Shown: positions 8,842-18,687, numbered from the stretch's first letter. The stretch: DNA of 49,396 bases from Nocardia sp. (GCF_025465275.1 NZ_JAODNK010000173.1:1-49396); one strand, 5' to 3'. A program made the numbers and translations. The notes: a model not told the origin generated them from the letters alone.

Positions 8842-9291
8842 ATGCTGTCCCTGCAGGAGATTTCGGACCGCCTGGAGATCCAAGATTTGATGGTCCGCTA
8901 CTCGCACGCGGTGGACACCCACCAGTGGGACCTGCTGGACGAGATCTTCACCGTCGGCGCCCATATCGATTACACGGCAATGGGTGGCCCGGCCGGTGAT
9001 CTCGCATCCACCAAACAGTTCCTGGCCACCGTCATGCCCAATTTCGCCGCGTTCCAGCACCTGGTCGCGAACTCCTCGATCCGGGTCGAAGGCGACGCCG
9101 CCACCGCCCGCACCATGTGCCACAATCCCATGCTCGTGGAAGGTGCGGACGGTCATCGCCGTCTGATGCTGTGCGGACTCTGGTACCACGACAGCTTCGT
9201 CCGGGTCGATGGCGAGTGGCGGATCAGCCAGCGGATCGAGGAGAAGTCCTACATGTTCGTGGCACCGCCCGCCGAGGCCGTCATCAGCTGA
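8842..9291 (+). CDS. SnoaL-like domain protein
   Basis: 149 residues of the SnoaL_4 group. The N-terminus (EISDRLEIQDLMVRYSHAVD) and the aspartate-rich LLDEIFTVGAHIDYT are characteristic, as is FQHLVANSSIRVEGDAATAR with its conserved histidine, followed by the closing strand GEWRISQRIEEKSYMF. Relatives act on steroids, bile acids and aromatic compounds as dehydratases or isomerases, or have no known role. The start ATG 8842 has GGAGG at 8832-8836; a longer frame exists but is not needed. Its last 43 bases overlap the 3' end of the convergent gene. Confidence 0.75.
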   Translation: MLSLQEISDRLEIQDLMVRYSHAVDTHQWDLLDEIFTVGAHIDYTAMGGPAGDLASTKQFLATVMPNFAAFQHLVANSSIRVEGDAATARTMCHNPMLVEGADGHRRLMLCGLWYHDSFVRVDGEWRISQRIEEKSYMFVAPPAEAVIS

Positions 9292-9899
9292 TCGAAGAGG
9301 TCGCGGTAGCCGCGCAGCGCCTGCCGCAGTTGTTCGGTATCGGCGGAGTTGTCGCCGGACCAGCCCTTTTCGAGGGCCTGGCGGCGCTGCGTGTAGGTGT
9401 CGGTGAGCCCCTGGATGGTGCCGGAGATGAGGCCGTCGGCCCGAGTCACCGCATCGCGCGGGTCGTCGACGAACATGGTCTGCACTTCCCGCCACTGATC
9501 GCGCAGCTCCCGCAGACCGCTCTGCTCGATCGGCTGCTGGGTGCGGTCGCCGACTCCGCGTTGCCCACTCGGCTGGCGGCCGCCGGCGTCCACGCCGAGC
9601 TGCCGGCCGCTGTCGCCGACTCCGCTCTGCGAACCGAGCTGCTGGGTGCGGTCGTCAGTTCCGCGCTGGTCGCCAACCTGCTGGATGCGGTCGTCGCCGC
9701 CTTGGTCGTCGCCTGCGATGCGATCGCTGTACGCCGTCTTTCGGCTGTCGTCCGCGTTGGGCTCATCGGTGACGCTGTCCGGTTCGATGCGGGTGTTCGC
9801 GACGGCCGCCGAGTGGCTGCCACGCTCCGCGGCCTCGGTCGGGTGGACCGAATTCTGCACGGCTGCTGCGTTCTTCGTCTCTTCGGATTCGATGCTCAT
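9249..9899 (-). CDS. Hypothetical protein with Gln/Gly/Asp repeats and a C-terminal helical domain
   Basis: 216 residues from ATG 9899, which has GAGG six bases upstream; a GTG at 9911 that overlaps the preceding stop would add four residues. Residues of about 60-130 are low-complexity with degenerate repeats built on GDRTQQ and GVGD. The last 85 residues are a charged helical domain (REVQTMFVDDPRDAVTRAD, then LRGYRDLFDQLM) that matches the domain in the neighbouring gene at 9908-10495. No membrane segment is seen. The two genes are coupled and appear to be paralogues. The function of this domain family, common in actinobacteria, is not known to me. Confidence 0.65.
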   Translation of the reverse strand: MSIESEETKNAAAVQNSVHPTEAAERGSHSAAVANTRIEPDSVTDEPNADDSRKTAYSDRIAGDDQGGDDRIQQVGDQRGTDDRTQQLGSQSGVGDSGRQLGVDAGGRQPSGQRGVGDRTQQPIEQSGLRELRDQWREVQTMFVDDPRDAVTRADGLISGTIQGLTDTYTQRRQALEKGWSGDNSADTEQLRQALRGYRDLFDQLMTASAGGATNM

Positions 9900-9907
9900 T
9901 CCATGCC

Positions 9908-10495
9908 TCACTTGTTCTGCGCGGTCTGATCGACCTTGTTGCGCGCGGGCTGATCGGCCCGGTTGTCGTCGAGTAGGTCGACGAACAGTTCCCGGTAGTG
10001 CACGATCGCGGCGCGGATGTCCTCGGTGGAAGCCTCACCGCGCCCGGCCCGTTCGGCGATGTCGTGCGCGGTCCGGTACTGCTCGAGCGGTTCGGCGTGC
10101 TGCACCGAGAGGTCCGCCAACTGCTGGTGGTAGTCCTCGGTGGGATAGCCGCGATCGGTCATGACCGCGGTGAGCAGCCGGTCGGCATTCTGCAGCGACC
10201 GCGCCGGATCGTCGATGAACTGTTCCTGCACGTGCGCCCACTGCATGTTGTAGCGCTGCTTCTCCTCATCGCTCAGCGGCCGTAGTTCCAGCTGCTGGTG
10301 CCGCCGCTGCCGTTCGGCCAGTTCACGTTCCGCGACCCTCTTGTTCTGCGACTCGTCCACGGTCCGGTCGTACTCGGGGCCGAACCGCTCACGCAGGCGC
10401 CGGCTCCGCAATCGCGGCCACAGCGCTACTCCGAGTAGCACCACCACCGCGATCACAATCAAAATGATGACCACTGTCATTACTGCACCCGACAT
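9908..10495 (-). CDS. Membrane-anchored hypothetical protein, one TM plus conserved helical domain
   Basis: 195 residues. One hydrophobic helix spans residues of about 5-27, followed by an arginine-rich stop-transfer (WPRLRSRRLRERFG), so the bulk probably faces the cytoplasm. The rest is charged helix with the family landmarks FGPEYDRTV, AERQRRHQQLELRPL, RYNMQWAHVQEQFIDDP and ADRLLTAVMTDRGYP. This is a widespread but uncharacterised bacterial family. The downstream gene carries a diverged copy of the C-terminal half without the membrane helix. The 240 bases upstream, shared with the divergent GAF regulator, show no feature I can name. Confidence 0.75.
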   Translation of the reverse strand: MSGAVMTVVIILIVIAVVVLLGVALWPRLRSRRLRERFGPEYDRTVDESQNKRVAERELAERQRRHQQLELRPLSDEEKQRYNMQWAHVQEQFIDDPARSLQNADRLLTAVMTDRGYPTEDYHQQLADLSVQHAEPLEQYRTAHDIAERAGRGEASTEDIRAAIVHYRELFVDLLDDNRADQPARNKVDQTAQNK

Positions 10496-10734
10496 TCGTA
10501 CCTCCTGGTCGAGTCCGTCTTCGTGGTGACGTAATGCCTCGACACCGCGAGCTCAAACAGGCGGTCCGCCAGCCGAATCCGTCAAGCGGACCTGCGGATC
10601 GGGGCCATAGCGAAGTCTGCGAAGGCGGTCGAATCGAATTAACGCATGGACTGCGCCGAACTGGGTACGCGTGGTGGCACCGCGCGCCATCATGGGGTAT
10701 CGCATTTCCGGTCGCCCCGCGAGGAGTTTGCGCG

Positions 10735-11973
10735 ATGACACACCTGCCCGCCCTATCACTGCAGCGTGCGGAGTTGGAGAAGGTGTGGTCGCGCTGGGCT
10801 GTGGGTGGTGGCAGGCCGTCGGCTCCGGCGCCCGTACTGCGTTCCGAGGTGGCGATTTTGCGCAGCGAAGTCGTCGAATCGTGGGAGCGTTCACTCCGTA
10901 CGGTGGACCCGGCACGGGCGGTCGCGCCGTCCGCCGATCGGGACGAATTGGGTTCGCGCTGGGCCGAATCCCCGCTGCGCACACCGGTGACCGAGCTGGC
11001 GAGTGAGATTCGCGCCATCGCCGAAGATGCCGGAATGATCGCCGTCGTCACCGACGAGGTGGGCACGGTGCTGTTCAGCTGTGGCGACCGGGCGGTGCGG
11101 CGGCAGGCCGAAACGGTGAACCTGGCGCCGGGTGGCTGCTGGGACGAACCGTATATGGGAACGAGCGGAGTCGCCCTGTCGCTGCACAGCGGACGGCCCA
11201 GTTCCGTATGGGCCGCAGAGCATCTCGTGGAGGCCCTGCACGGCTGGGTCTGCTACTGCGCGCCCATTCGCGCAGCCGACGGCAGGCAGTTGGGTGTGCT
11301 GGATCTGTCGACCTACTGGGATCGATCGCACCCGATGATTCTGACAACGGTCCGGGCGCTGGTCACCGCCATCGAATCACGTTTGCACGCAGAGCAATCC
11401 CGTCCGGTCGCACGCACCCGCCTGGAATGCCTGGGCGTGCCACGGTTGTACAAGCAGGGGCAGCAGGTGGCCATGCGCCCGCGTCAGCTGGAGATCCTCG
11501 CGCTGCTGGCGCTGGAGCCGGAGGGCTTCACCCCGGAGCGCCTGCACGCCGCCGTCTACGGTGACCGTTCGGTGTCCTCCAGCACCCTCAAGGCCGATGT
11601 CTCCCGGCTGCGCCGCGCCACAGACGGTCAGATCGCCGACCGCCGCTATATGCTCACCGATCCCCTCGCCTGCGACGCCACCGAACTACTGGCGGCGCTG
11701 GAAGCGGGCGACCTCACCACCGCCGTCCGCGTGTATCGCGGTCCGCTGCTACCGGATTCCGATATCCCCGGCATCGTGCAGTGGCGCGAACATCTCGACG
11801 TCTGCCTGCGCACCGCCGTGCTGGCCGACCGGAACCCCGAGCATGCCCTGCGCTTCGGTCAGCGCTGCCCGGACGATATCGAGATCCACGAGCACGCCCT
11901 GCACCTGCTCACCCCCGGCGACAGCCGCCGCGCTCTGGCCGCGGCCCGGCTGCACACCGCCTTACGCGCCTAG
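10735..11973 (+). CDS. GAF-domain regulator with OmpR/SARP-like DNA-binding region
   Basis: 412 residues from ATG 10735 with GAGGAG at 10721-10726. Residues of about 85-220 form an AcoR-type GAF sensor (SELASEIRAIAEDAG-like helix, then APGGCWDEPYMGTSG, AAEHLVEALHGWVCYCAPI, LGVLDLS). Residues of about 230-310 form a winged-helix region resembling OmpR/SARP DNA-binding domains (MRPRQLEILALLAL, SSTLKADVSRLRR). A BTAD-like helical tail follows (AVRVYRGPLLPDSDIPGIVQWREHL). It has no AAA domain, so it is not a sigma-54 activator. It precedes the aldehyde dehydrogenase, which it most likely controls through the heptamer array at 12041-12105. Confidence 0.8.
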   Translation: MTHLPALSLQRAELEKVWSRWAVGGGRPSAPAPVLRSEVAILRSEVVESWERSLRTVDPARAVAPSADRDELGSRWAESPLRTPVTELASEIRAIAEDAGMIAVVTDEVGTVLFSCGDRAVRRQAETVNLAPGGCWDEPYMGTSGVALSLHSGRPSSVWAAEHLVEALHGWVCYCAPIRAADGRQLGVLDLSTYWDRSHPMILTTVRALVTAIESRLHAEQSRPVARTRLECLGVPRLYKQGQQVAMRPRQLEILALLALEPEGFTPERLHAAVYGDRSVSSSTLKADVSRLRRATDGQIADRRYMLTDPLACDATELLAALEAGDLTTAVRVYRGPLLPDSDIPGIVQWREHLDVCLRTAVLADRNPEHALRFGQRCPDDIEIHEHALHLLTPGDSRRALAAARLHTALRA

Positions 11974-12040
11974 TCGGTCGAACGGGCTCGGCGACGGGCT
12001 CTTTCGGCAATACGAACCACCCGCCCGACGGGCGGCGAGA

Positions 12041-12058
12041 GGTTGCGCGAAGGTTGCA
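12041..12058 (+). promoter_or_regulatory. SARP-like direct heptamer pair (first site)
   Basis: GGTTGCG, four bases, then GGTTGCA: two heptamers with an 11-base period. SARP-family regulators bind direct heptamers spaced this way. The pair points opposite to the array at 12077-12105. Confidence 0.55.
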
Positions 12059-12076
12059 CTGAACAGCCTACTTTTC

Positions 12077-12105
12077 ACCAACCCAGCGCCAACCCCTCGC
12101 CAACC
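12077..12105 (-). promoter_or_regulatory. SARP-like triple heptamer array (second site)
   Basis: ACCAACC at 12077, GCCAACC at 12088 and GCCAACC at 12099 are spaced exactly 11 bases apart, each with a 4-base spacer. On the other strand the unit reads GGTTGGC, the same word as in the pair at 12041. The last unit ends nine bases before a CATAGT -10 candidate (12115-12120), close to the spacing known for SARP-activated promoters. Confidence 0.6.
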
Positions 12106-12114
12106 TCGCCGGTT

Positions 12115-12120
12115 CATAGT
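12115..12120 (+). promoter_or_regulatory. Candidate -10 element of the aldehyde dehydrogenase promoter
   Basis: CATAGT lies 41 bases before the start codon. No good -35 hexamer stands at the expected distance; that position is taken by the heptamer array, as in activator-dependent promoters. Confidence 0.4.
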
Positions 12121-12160
12121 GACCCCGGTCACCGCAGATATGCGATCAGGAGCCGCGACC

Positions 12161-13678
<1,518 letters not shown>

Positions 13679-13722
13679 AGCAGCCCGCTTCCGTTGCCTT
13701 CGAGCGCTATTGGAGGGGTCCA

Positions 13723-14130
13723 GTGAAAACGAGTTCTGTCACCAGGGTGGCCATTACCGATGCCGCCGCCGATGTCCTGCAGGGACTCATCTCCCAGCAC
13801 GGCCCGGTCATGTTCCATCAATCCGGCGGCTGCTGTGACGGCAGCTCGCCGATGTGTTATCCGCTGGGCGAGTTCCGGGTGGGGGCAGCAGATGTTCTGC
13901 TCGGCCGCATCTTCCCGGAAACCGCGTTTTGGATGAGCGCCGATCAGTTCGAATACTGGCGCCACACCCACCTCACCGTCGATGTGGTGCCAGGTCGCGG
14001 CAGCGGTTTCTCCCTCGAAGCTCCTGAGGGAGTCCGTTTCATCATCCGGTCGCGTTTGTTCACCGATGCTGAGGCAGCGGTGCTGGAAGCGGCTCCCGCC
14101 CCACGCCGAGGCGCCGATTCGGCCGGATGA
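13723..14130 (+). CDS. DUF779 family protein
   Basis: 135 residues from GTG 13723 behind a strong GGAGGGG at 13712-13718. The family hallmark is the cysteine-rich motif SGGCCDGSSPMCYP near residue 40, which suggests metal or disulfide chemistry. Strands and a DQFEYWRHTHLTVDVVPGRG segment follow. DUF779 genes almost always sit beside ExaC-type aldehyde dehydrogenases and may assist or modulate them; no activity is established. Same operon as the dehydrogenase. Confidence 0.85.
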   Translation: MKTSSVTRVAITDAAADVLQGLISQHGPVMFHQSGGCCDGSSPMCYPLGEFRVGAADVLLGRIFPETAFWMSADQFEYWRHTHLTVDVVPGRGSGFSLEAPEGVRFIIRSRLFTDAEAAVLEAAPAPRRGADSAG

Positions 14131-14307
14131 GAGGTGACGCGGCCGGTTTCTCCGGGCCGGCCGCGTCGCCGTACCTGTGTGCAACTCCGGCGGGCGCGGG
14201 CCAAAGGTGCGAGTATGAATCCGCCTGCGGGACTGGATATTTACGGCTCCGCCAGGTTGTGCTGCACCGGGTCGTCCGCGGCCCACTATTCGACGGAGGA
14301 AAACACC

Positions 14308-14679
14308 TTGGCGCTCGACGATCTCCAAGGACCTGATATCGAGGAAGCGGACGGAACGGGTGTTCTGCCGCTGTCCAAGGTCACGGCCGGGGCTACTGTC
14401 CGGCTTCCCGTATGGCCCGCCGCCAGGGTCGGGCAGGCAGTGTGGATTTCCTGCCAGATCGCCGGCTCGGAAGGATCGTCCCTCCGAGTCAGGTCCGGCG
14501 CACCCCTCACCAAGGGTGAGCTCCAGAACGGCTACGCACTGGGTTTCATCGGACCGGAGTACTTCGAAGCGTGCTCGCCCGGTTCACGCCTCCAGATCCG
14601 CCCGTCCGTCTCGGTCGACGGAAAAGGCATGGAGCGCACCGCACTCCAGTTCCCCGCACTCGAGTGGCTGATCCAGTAA
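14308..14679 (+). CDS. Hypothetical protein, beta-rich
   Basis: 123 residues if it starts at TTG 14308, which is favoured because GGAGG at 14295-14299 stands eight bases before it; an ATG at 14215 in the same frame would give 154 residues. The sequence is strand-rich (ATVRLPVWPAARVGQAVWISC, GELQNGYALGFIGPEYFEAC, SRLQIRPSVSVDG) with a few cysteines and no signal peptide or membrane helix. The pattern faintly recalls bacterial Ig-like domains, but I cannot name a family. It shares no clear operon with its neighbours and converges on gabD2 across a hairpin. Confidence 0.6.
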   Translation: MALDDLQGPDIEEADGTGVLPLSKVTAGATVRLPVWPAARVGQAVWISCQIAGSEGSSLRVRSGAPLTKGELQNGYALGFIGPEYFEACSPGSRLQIRPSVSVDGKGMERTALQFPALEWLIQ

Positions 14680-14700
14680 CGCTGATTCGATAACACCACC

Positions 14701-14735
14701 GCTCGACGCCGCCGACGGAAGTGGCGGCGTCGAGC
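14701..14735. terminator. Hairpin between convergent genes
   Basis: GCTCGACGCCGCC pairs perfectly with GGCGGCGTCGAGC (13 bp) around a 9-base loop. It lies between two convergent stops and could serve both; there is no T tract. Confidence 0.7.
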
Positions 14736-14748
14736 GACAGCGTTCGGA

Positions 14749-16302
14749 TCAGCGGCCGGGGAGGAACCTGACCGCGCGGGCGACACCCATGAGGAACGGC
14801 TGCCATTTGTCCTGCGAAATCAGCGGCGGGGCATCGAGATTCAGGAAGCGGGTGACCACGACCGTCTGGGGTTCGGTGAACTTCAGGAGGCCGTCGGGTC
14901 CGTGGCGGCGGCCGACACCGGAGATGCCCATGCCGCCCATCGGGGCGCCGGTGGTGCCCCAGGCGGGGGCGTAGCCCTCGTCGATATTGACCGTGCCGGC
15001 GTGCAGGCGTTCGGCAATGCGTTCGCCTTCGGCCTTGCTGCCTGCCCACACACTGGCATTGAGGCCGTACTCGGTGTCATTGGCGCGGGTGATGGCCTCC
15101 TCGACATTCTCGACCGGGTAGATCGAGACGAGCGGGCCGAAGGTTTCGTTGCGACCGCACTCCATGGCGTCGGTGACGTCGGTGAGCACGGTCGGTTCGA
15201 AGAAGAGCGAGCCGAGGTCGGGGCGAGGGTTGCCGCCCGCCAGCACCTTCGCGCCCTTGGAGACAGCGTCGGCGACATGCTTGGTGACCGTCTCCAGCTG
15301 CGCTTCGGAGATGAGACTGCCGATATCCTGCGAATAGTCGTACGCCGCACCGAGTTTCGCAGCCTGCACGGCGGCGACGAACTTCTCGGCGAACTCGGGG
15401 GCAACCGACTTCTCGACGTACAGACGCTCGATGGAGATACAGAGCTGCCCGGCATTGGAGAAGCAGGCGCGCACCGCGGCCTTGGCCACCTTGTCGAGAT
15501 TCGCTCCGGCCGTGACGATCATCGGGTTCTTGCCACCGAGTTCGGCGGAGAATCCGATGAGGCGGCGGCCGCACTGCTCGGCCAGCGTGCGGCCGGTCGT
15601 GGAGGAACCGGTGAACATGAGGTAGTCGCAGACATCGACGATCGCGGTACCGACCACCGTGCCGGGACCGGTGACCACGGCGAACAGATCGCGCGGCAGT
15701 CCGGCCCGGGCGAACAGTTCGGCATTGGCCAGCGACGAGTACGGAGTCTGGCTGTCGGGCTTCACGACCACGGCATTGCCCGCCAGCAGCGCCGGGATCG
15801 AATCGCCGATCGACAACAGCATGGGGTAGTTCCATGGGGCGATCACACCGACCACACCCTTGGGCACGTGCCGCACGGCCGCCCGATTCAGCAGCGGGAA
15901 GGCGCCGGCCACGCTGTGCGAGGCGAGCAATTGCGGTGCGACGCGGGCGAAATAGCGGGCCGCCATCATCAGGCCCATGATCTCCTCCTGGGCCGCCCAG
16001 CGCGCCTTGCCGGTTTCGGCCTGCACCACATCCATCAGGTATTCGCGGTTCTCCACCACGAGATCCCGATAGCGGTTGAAGACCTCGGCGCGCTCCTTGA
16101 CCGGGCGCGCGGCCCATTCCGCCTGGGCGGCACGGGCTTTGGTCACCGCGGCGGTGACGTCGGCGGCGGTACCAACCGGCACCGTGCCTAGGGTCTTCCC
16201 GGTGAACACCTCGGTGATCGCCCGGTGATCGCGGTCCTCGGTCGTGTCCACCGCCGCGAACGTCTTCAGGCGTTCGAATACTGCGGCTGCCGGCACGGGC
16301 AT
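14749..16302 (-). CDS. gabD2: Succinate-semialdehyde dehydrogenase, GabD2 type
   Basis: 517 residues, aldehyde dehydrogenase superfamily. Landmarks are VIAPWNYPMLLSIGDSIPAL, the cofactor loop FTGSSTTGR, the general-base Glu in GFSAELGGKNPM, and the catalytic Cys in FSNAGQLCISIERLYV. The overall pattern and the SISKD-less, IERLYV-containing active site match actinobacterial GabD2, which oxidises succinic semialdehyde to succinate with NADP in the bypass of the oxidative TCA branch. The gene is alone on its strand and diverges from a MerR regulator over 227 bases. The exact substrate is inferred from family resemblance. Confidence 0.8.
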   Translation of the reverse strand: MPVPAAAVFERLKTFAAVDTTEDRDHRAITEVFTGKTLGTVPVGTAADVTAAVTKARAAQAEWAARPVKERAEVFNRYRDLVVENREYLMDVVQAETGKARWAAQEEIMGLMMAARYFARVAPQLLASHSVAGAFPLLNRAAVRHVPKGVVGVIAPWNYPMLLSIGDSIPALLAGNAVVVKPDSQTPYSSLANAELFARAGLPRDLFAVVTGPGTVVGTAIVDVCDYLMFTGSSTTGRTLAEQCGRRLIGFSAELGGKNPMIVTAGANLDKVAKAAVRACFSNAGQLCISIERLYVEKSVAPEFAEKFVAAVQAAKLGAAYDYSQDIGSLISEAQLETVTKHVADAVSKGAKVLAGGNPRPDLGSLFFEPTVLTDVTDAMECGRNETFGPLVSIYPVENVEEAITRANDTEYGLNASVWAGSKAEGERIAERLHAGTVNIDEGYAPAWGTTGAPMGGMGISGVGRRHGPDGLLKFTEPQTVVVTRFLNLDAPPLISQDKWQPFLMGVARAVRFLPGR

Positions 16303-16458
16303 CGTTGCCTCCTACTTATGAGTAACCCACGGATACAGGCAATCTACCCTCGCCCGAATCTCCCGGCCGCCGACTCCGTGATCCGGGCCGCTCGCGTCTG
16401 GTTTCCGACCGGAAATGTCGATCCCACCGCACGCGGCCGGATCTCTGTGCCCGCATGC

Positions 16459-16489
16459 TTGACCTTGACCCTGGGGACGGCCGCACAGT
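16459..16489 (+). promoter_or_regulatory. Candidate MerR-type promoter
   Basis: TTGACC (16459-16464) and CACAGT (16484-16489) are separated by 19 bases, the long spacer typical of promoters twisted open by MerR proteins. The TTGACC word is repeated at once at 16465. It lies 41 bases before the merR start, so autoregulation is plausible. Confidence 0.4.
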
Positions 16490-16529
16490 GAGGACAGCCG
16501 GGAGTTCGCCCGGAACGAGGGAGACGACC

Positions 16530-17345
16530 ATGGACCTGCTCAGCATCGGCGCGTTCGCGCGTCTGGCCCATTTGTCGCCGAAGGCCCTGCGGCTCTACGA
16601 CGAGTTGCGGCTGCTGCCACCCGTGCGCGTCGATCCGGATTCCGGCTACCGCTGGTACTCCCCTGATCAACTGGAGAAGGCTCGCCGGGTGTCGCTGCTG
16701 CGGCAACTGGATATGCCGCTCGCCCGGATCAGGGAGGTCCTGGAGCTCTCCCCGGACGCAGCGGCCGCCGAACTGGCCACGTACTGGAGTCAGCAGGAAC
16801 AGGCGGTCGCGGCCAAGCGGCAGTTGGTCGGCTTCCTCATCGATCAATTGACTGGAAGGAAGAGCGTCATGCACGAGGTACTGATCCGCGAGATGCCCGC
16901 CCGGACACTGCTGAGCACCACCGAAAACCTCACTGCCGACCAGATTCCCGAATTCGCCACCCGGCTGTTCCCCATATTCGGCGGTCCGGGTGTGCCGCGC
17001 CCGGAAGGCATTGTGGGCGTGCCCTTCCTGCGCTATCGCGGTGAAGTCACCGCGGACAGCGACGGGCCGGTCGAATTCTGTTGCCCGGTAATCGAATCCG
17101 ATGCCGAAGAGGTGATCGGCCGGTTCCCGGCCATGACCTCGGTCGACGATCCGGCCGGGCGGGAGATCTACATCCGCATCGTCAAGGCCGACATGATGAC
17201 CGCGCTCGGCTTCGAATCGCTGCACCAGTGGTTGCTCGGACACCACGAACAGGCAGACTGGACGCCCCGGCAGATCTTCTTGCGCGACCCGTCCACCGCC
17301 GGCGAAACGGACCCGATCTACGAACTGGCCGTCCGGCTGCGGTAA
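16530..17345 (+). CDS. MerR family regulator with C-terminal effector-binding domain
   Basis: 271 residues from ATG 16530, with GAGGGAG upstream. The N-terminal MerR winged helix (LSIGAFARLAHLSPKALRLYDE, then GYRWYSPDQLEKARRV) is followed by a dimerisation coiled coil to about residue 105. A GyrI-like/AraC effector-binding domain completes it (VLIREMPARTLLSTTENL to the C-terminus), as in BmrR-type multidrug sensors. It should bind small hydrophobic or cationic ligands and activate a 19-bp-spacer promoter. No efflux gene is adjacent; the target may be itself or gabD2. Confidence 0.85.
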   Translation: MDLLSIGAFARLAHLSPKALRLYDELRLLPPVRVDPDSGYRWYSPDQLEKARRVSLLRQLDMPLARIREVLELSPDAAAAELATYWSQQEQAVAAKRQLVGFLIDQLTGRKSVMHEVLIREMPARTLLSTTENLTADQIPEFATRLFPIFGGPGVPRPEGIVGVPFLRYRGEVTADSDGPVEFCCPVIESDAEEVIGRFPAMTSVDDPAGREIYIRIVKADMMTALGFESLHQWLLGHHEQADWTPRQIFLRDPSTAGETDPIYELAVRLR

Positions 17346-17497
17346 TCAGGCTCAGCGGTAGTCAAGCTCTGCCTGTCCGTTTTGCCGGATCGCGCAAACA
17401 ATCTGTAACCAATGAGCGCCAGGCGACGAACAATCCCCCAGTAGCAGCACCGCCGAATAGCAACGATCGAGTTTCTCCATTCGGAAGGATTGTCTCT

Positions 17498-17962
17498 ATG
17501 CCCAGCATTGCGCGTAAAGCCGCAGGCCTCACCGCGGCGGCCGTTCTGGCCGCAGTTCCGCTCGCCGCGACCGCCCAGGCCGATGACCCGGGTCCCCTGT
17601 TCTTCCGGGCCGGCGGCTTCAACTGCTCCATCGGCACCGACGGCACCGTCGGCTGCGACCTGTCCTCACCGGCATGGATGTCCATACAGGTCGCCGGAGC
17701 CAATATTCCGATGCCCTTCACGGTCACCCAGGTCGTCATCGATGTGCCGTGGGCTCCGGCTCACCCCGGCTTCGCTCCGGGCATCTACACCCTGCCCGGC
17801 GGCAACCCGAATATCGATGATGTGGCCACAGGCGGCGACATGTGGGGCCCCTCGGTCACCTACGCGGGAGCCACCTGCGCAGTCGGATTCCACGGCAGCT
17901 TCGTCTGCAACAGCAAGGGCCACACCTTCGGCTCCTACGGCTCGACCATCTCCGCCAGCTGA
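17498..17962 (+). CDS. Small secreted protein of unknown function
   Basis: 154 residues. A Sec signal peptide with a basic start and alanine-rich core ends at ATAQA around residue 29. The mature part has four cysteines placed as two likely disulfides (FNCSI, VGCDLS, GATCAVGF, SFVCNS) and is rich in glycine and strands. Such proteins are common in Nocardia and mycobacteria and none of the motifs gives a function. ATG 17498 follows GGAAGG at 17483-17488. A strong terminator comes 14 bases after the stop, so it is a single-gene transcript. Confidence 0.75.
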   Translation: MPSIARKAAGLTAAAVLAAVPLAATAQADDPGPLFFRAGGFNCSIGTDGTVGCDLSSPAWMSIQVAGANIPMPFTVTQVVIDVPWAPAHPGFAPGIYTLPGGNPNIDDVATGGDMWGPSVTYAGATCAVGFHGSFVCNSKGHTFGSYGSTISAS

Positions 17963-17975
17963 TCCACCGGGAAGT

Positions 17976-18020
17976 TATCGGGCCTGCGTCACGAGGGGTG
18001 CGCAGGCCCGATATTTCTTT
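17976..18020 (+). terminator. Rho-independent terminator
   Basis: TATCGGGCCTGCG pairs with CGCAGGCCCGATA (13 bp) over a 12-base loop, followed by a T-rich run (TTTCTTT). It closes the secreted-protein gene. Confidence 0.85.
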
Positions 18021-18098
18021 CCCATTCCAACGTATACCGCGCACCCGGACTTGCGGCAAGCCTCCGTGAATGGCCCATACTCGCAGCTCTGTGACCTT

Positions 18099-18413
18099 TC
18101 ACGCGGAGAGGACGCGGTGGGAGATGGCTGAGCGGCAGGCGATCGGGGACGGGCCTTCGAAGATCGATATGGCCGACGAGTCGCACAATGCCGCCAGGAG
18201 TTCCTGGTGAGCTTGTGGAACGTGGTGTTGCGGGTGAGTGCTATTCGTTGACAGGACGGGGATCGAAGCATCCGGGGCCGCAACCGGTTTCGGTGCGAAC
18301 GTCGTAGTCAACACCTGCGCCGGGGCGGTTGCGTCGGGTGCCGGTGCGCAGCCCGACCCCAGGATTACCACCAGCGCCGCGATCACTCCACCACGAACCA
18401 GCGAATGCCGCAC
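18099..18413 (-). CDS. Short secreted protein or lipoprotein, doubtful
   Basis: 104 residues. The start resembles an export signal: basic MRHSLVRGG, hydrophobic VIAALVVILG, then GSGCAP, where the cysteine could be lipidated although the -3 residue is Gly rather than the usual Leu or Val. The remainder is proline- and alanine-rich and then unstructured, and the end (AISHRVLSA) looks like arbitrary sequence, so the gene may be frameshifted or not real. No family is recognised. The 274 bases between this frame and the first conservon kinase hold nothing I can identify. Confidence 0.4.
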   Translation of the reverse strand: MRHSLVRGGVIAALVVILGSGCAPAPDATAPAQVLTTTFAPKPVAAPDASIPVLSTNSTHPQHHVPQAHQELLAALCDSSAISIFEGPSPIACRSAISHRVLSA

Positions 18414-18687
18414 CGCGGCAGGTTGGGCTCGTCCGGACGGCGAGCCGGCTACGCGCTCGGGAATGCGCGGCTATCCTCTGACCAGGAAACGCGATGCGTA
18501 ACACAGGTGGTGACCTCGGTTGGCCAGACCGTGGACGAGAAAGATTCTCTCGCAACGGATTCAGAGACTTCTCCGGCGAAACCCCGACCAAGATGGCATA
18601 CCGGACGTACGGTCCGCGCGTCAAATCCCGTCCCGCTCAAGAGGACTCGGGCACCCTTTCCGGCCATCTGATGGCTACCCTCGGGCA

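Noticed and set aside
18600..18660. Stretch that at first recalled a tRNA T-arm (GTCAAATCCCGTCCC)
   Set aside because: No acceptor, D or anticodon arms pair around it, so no tRNA is supported.
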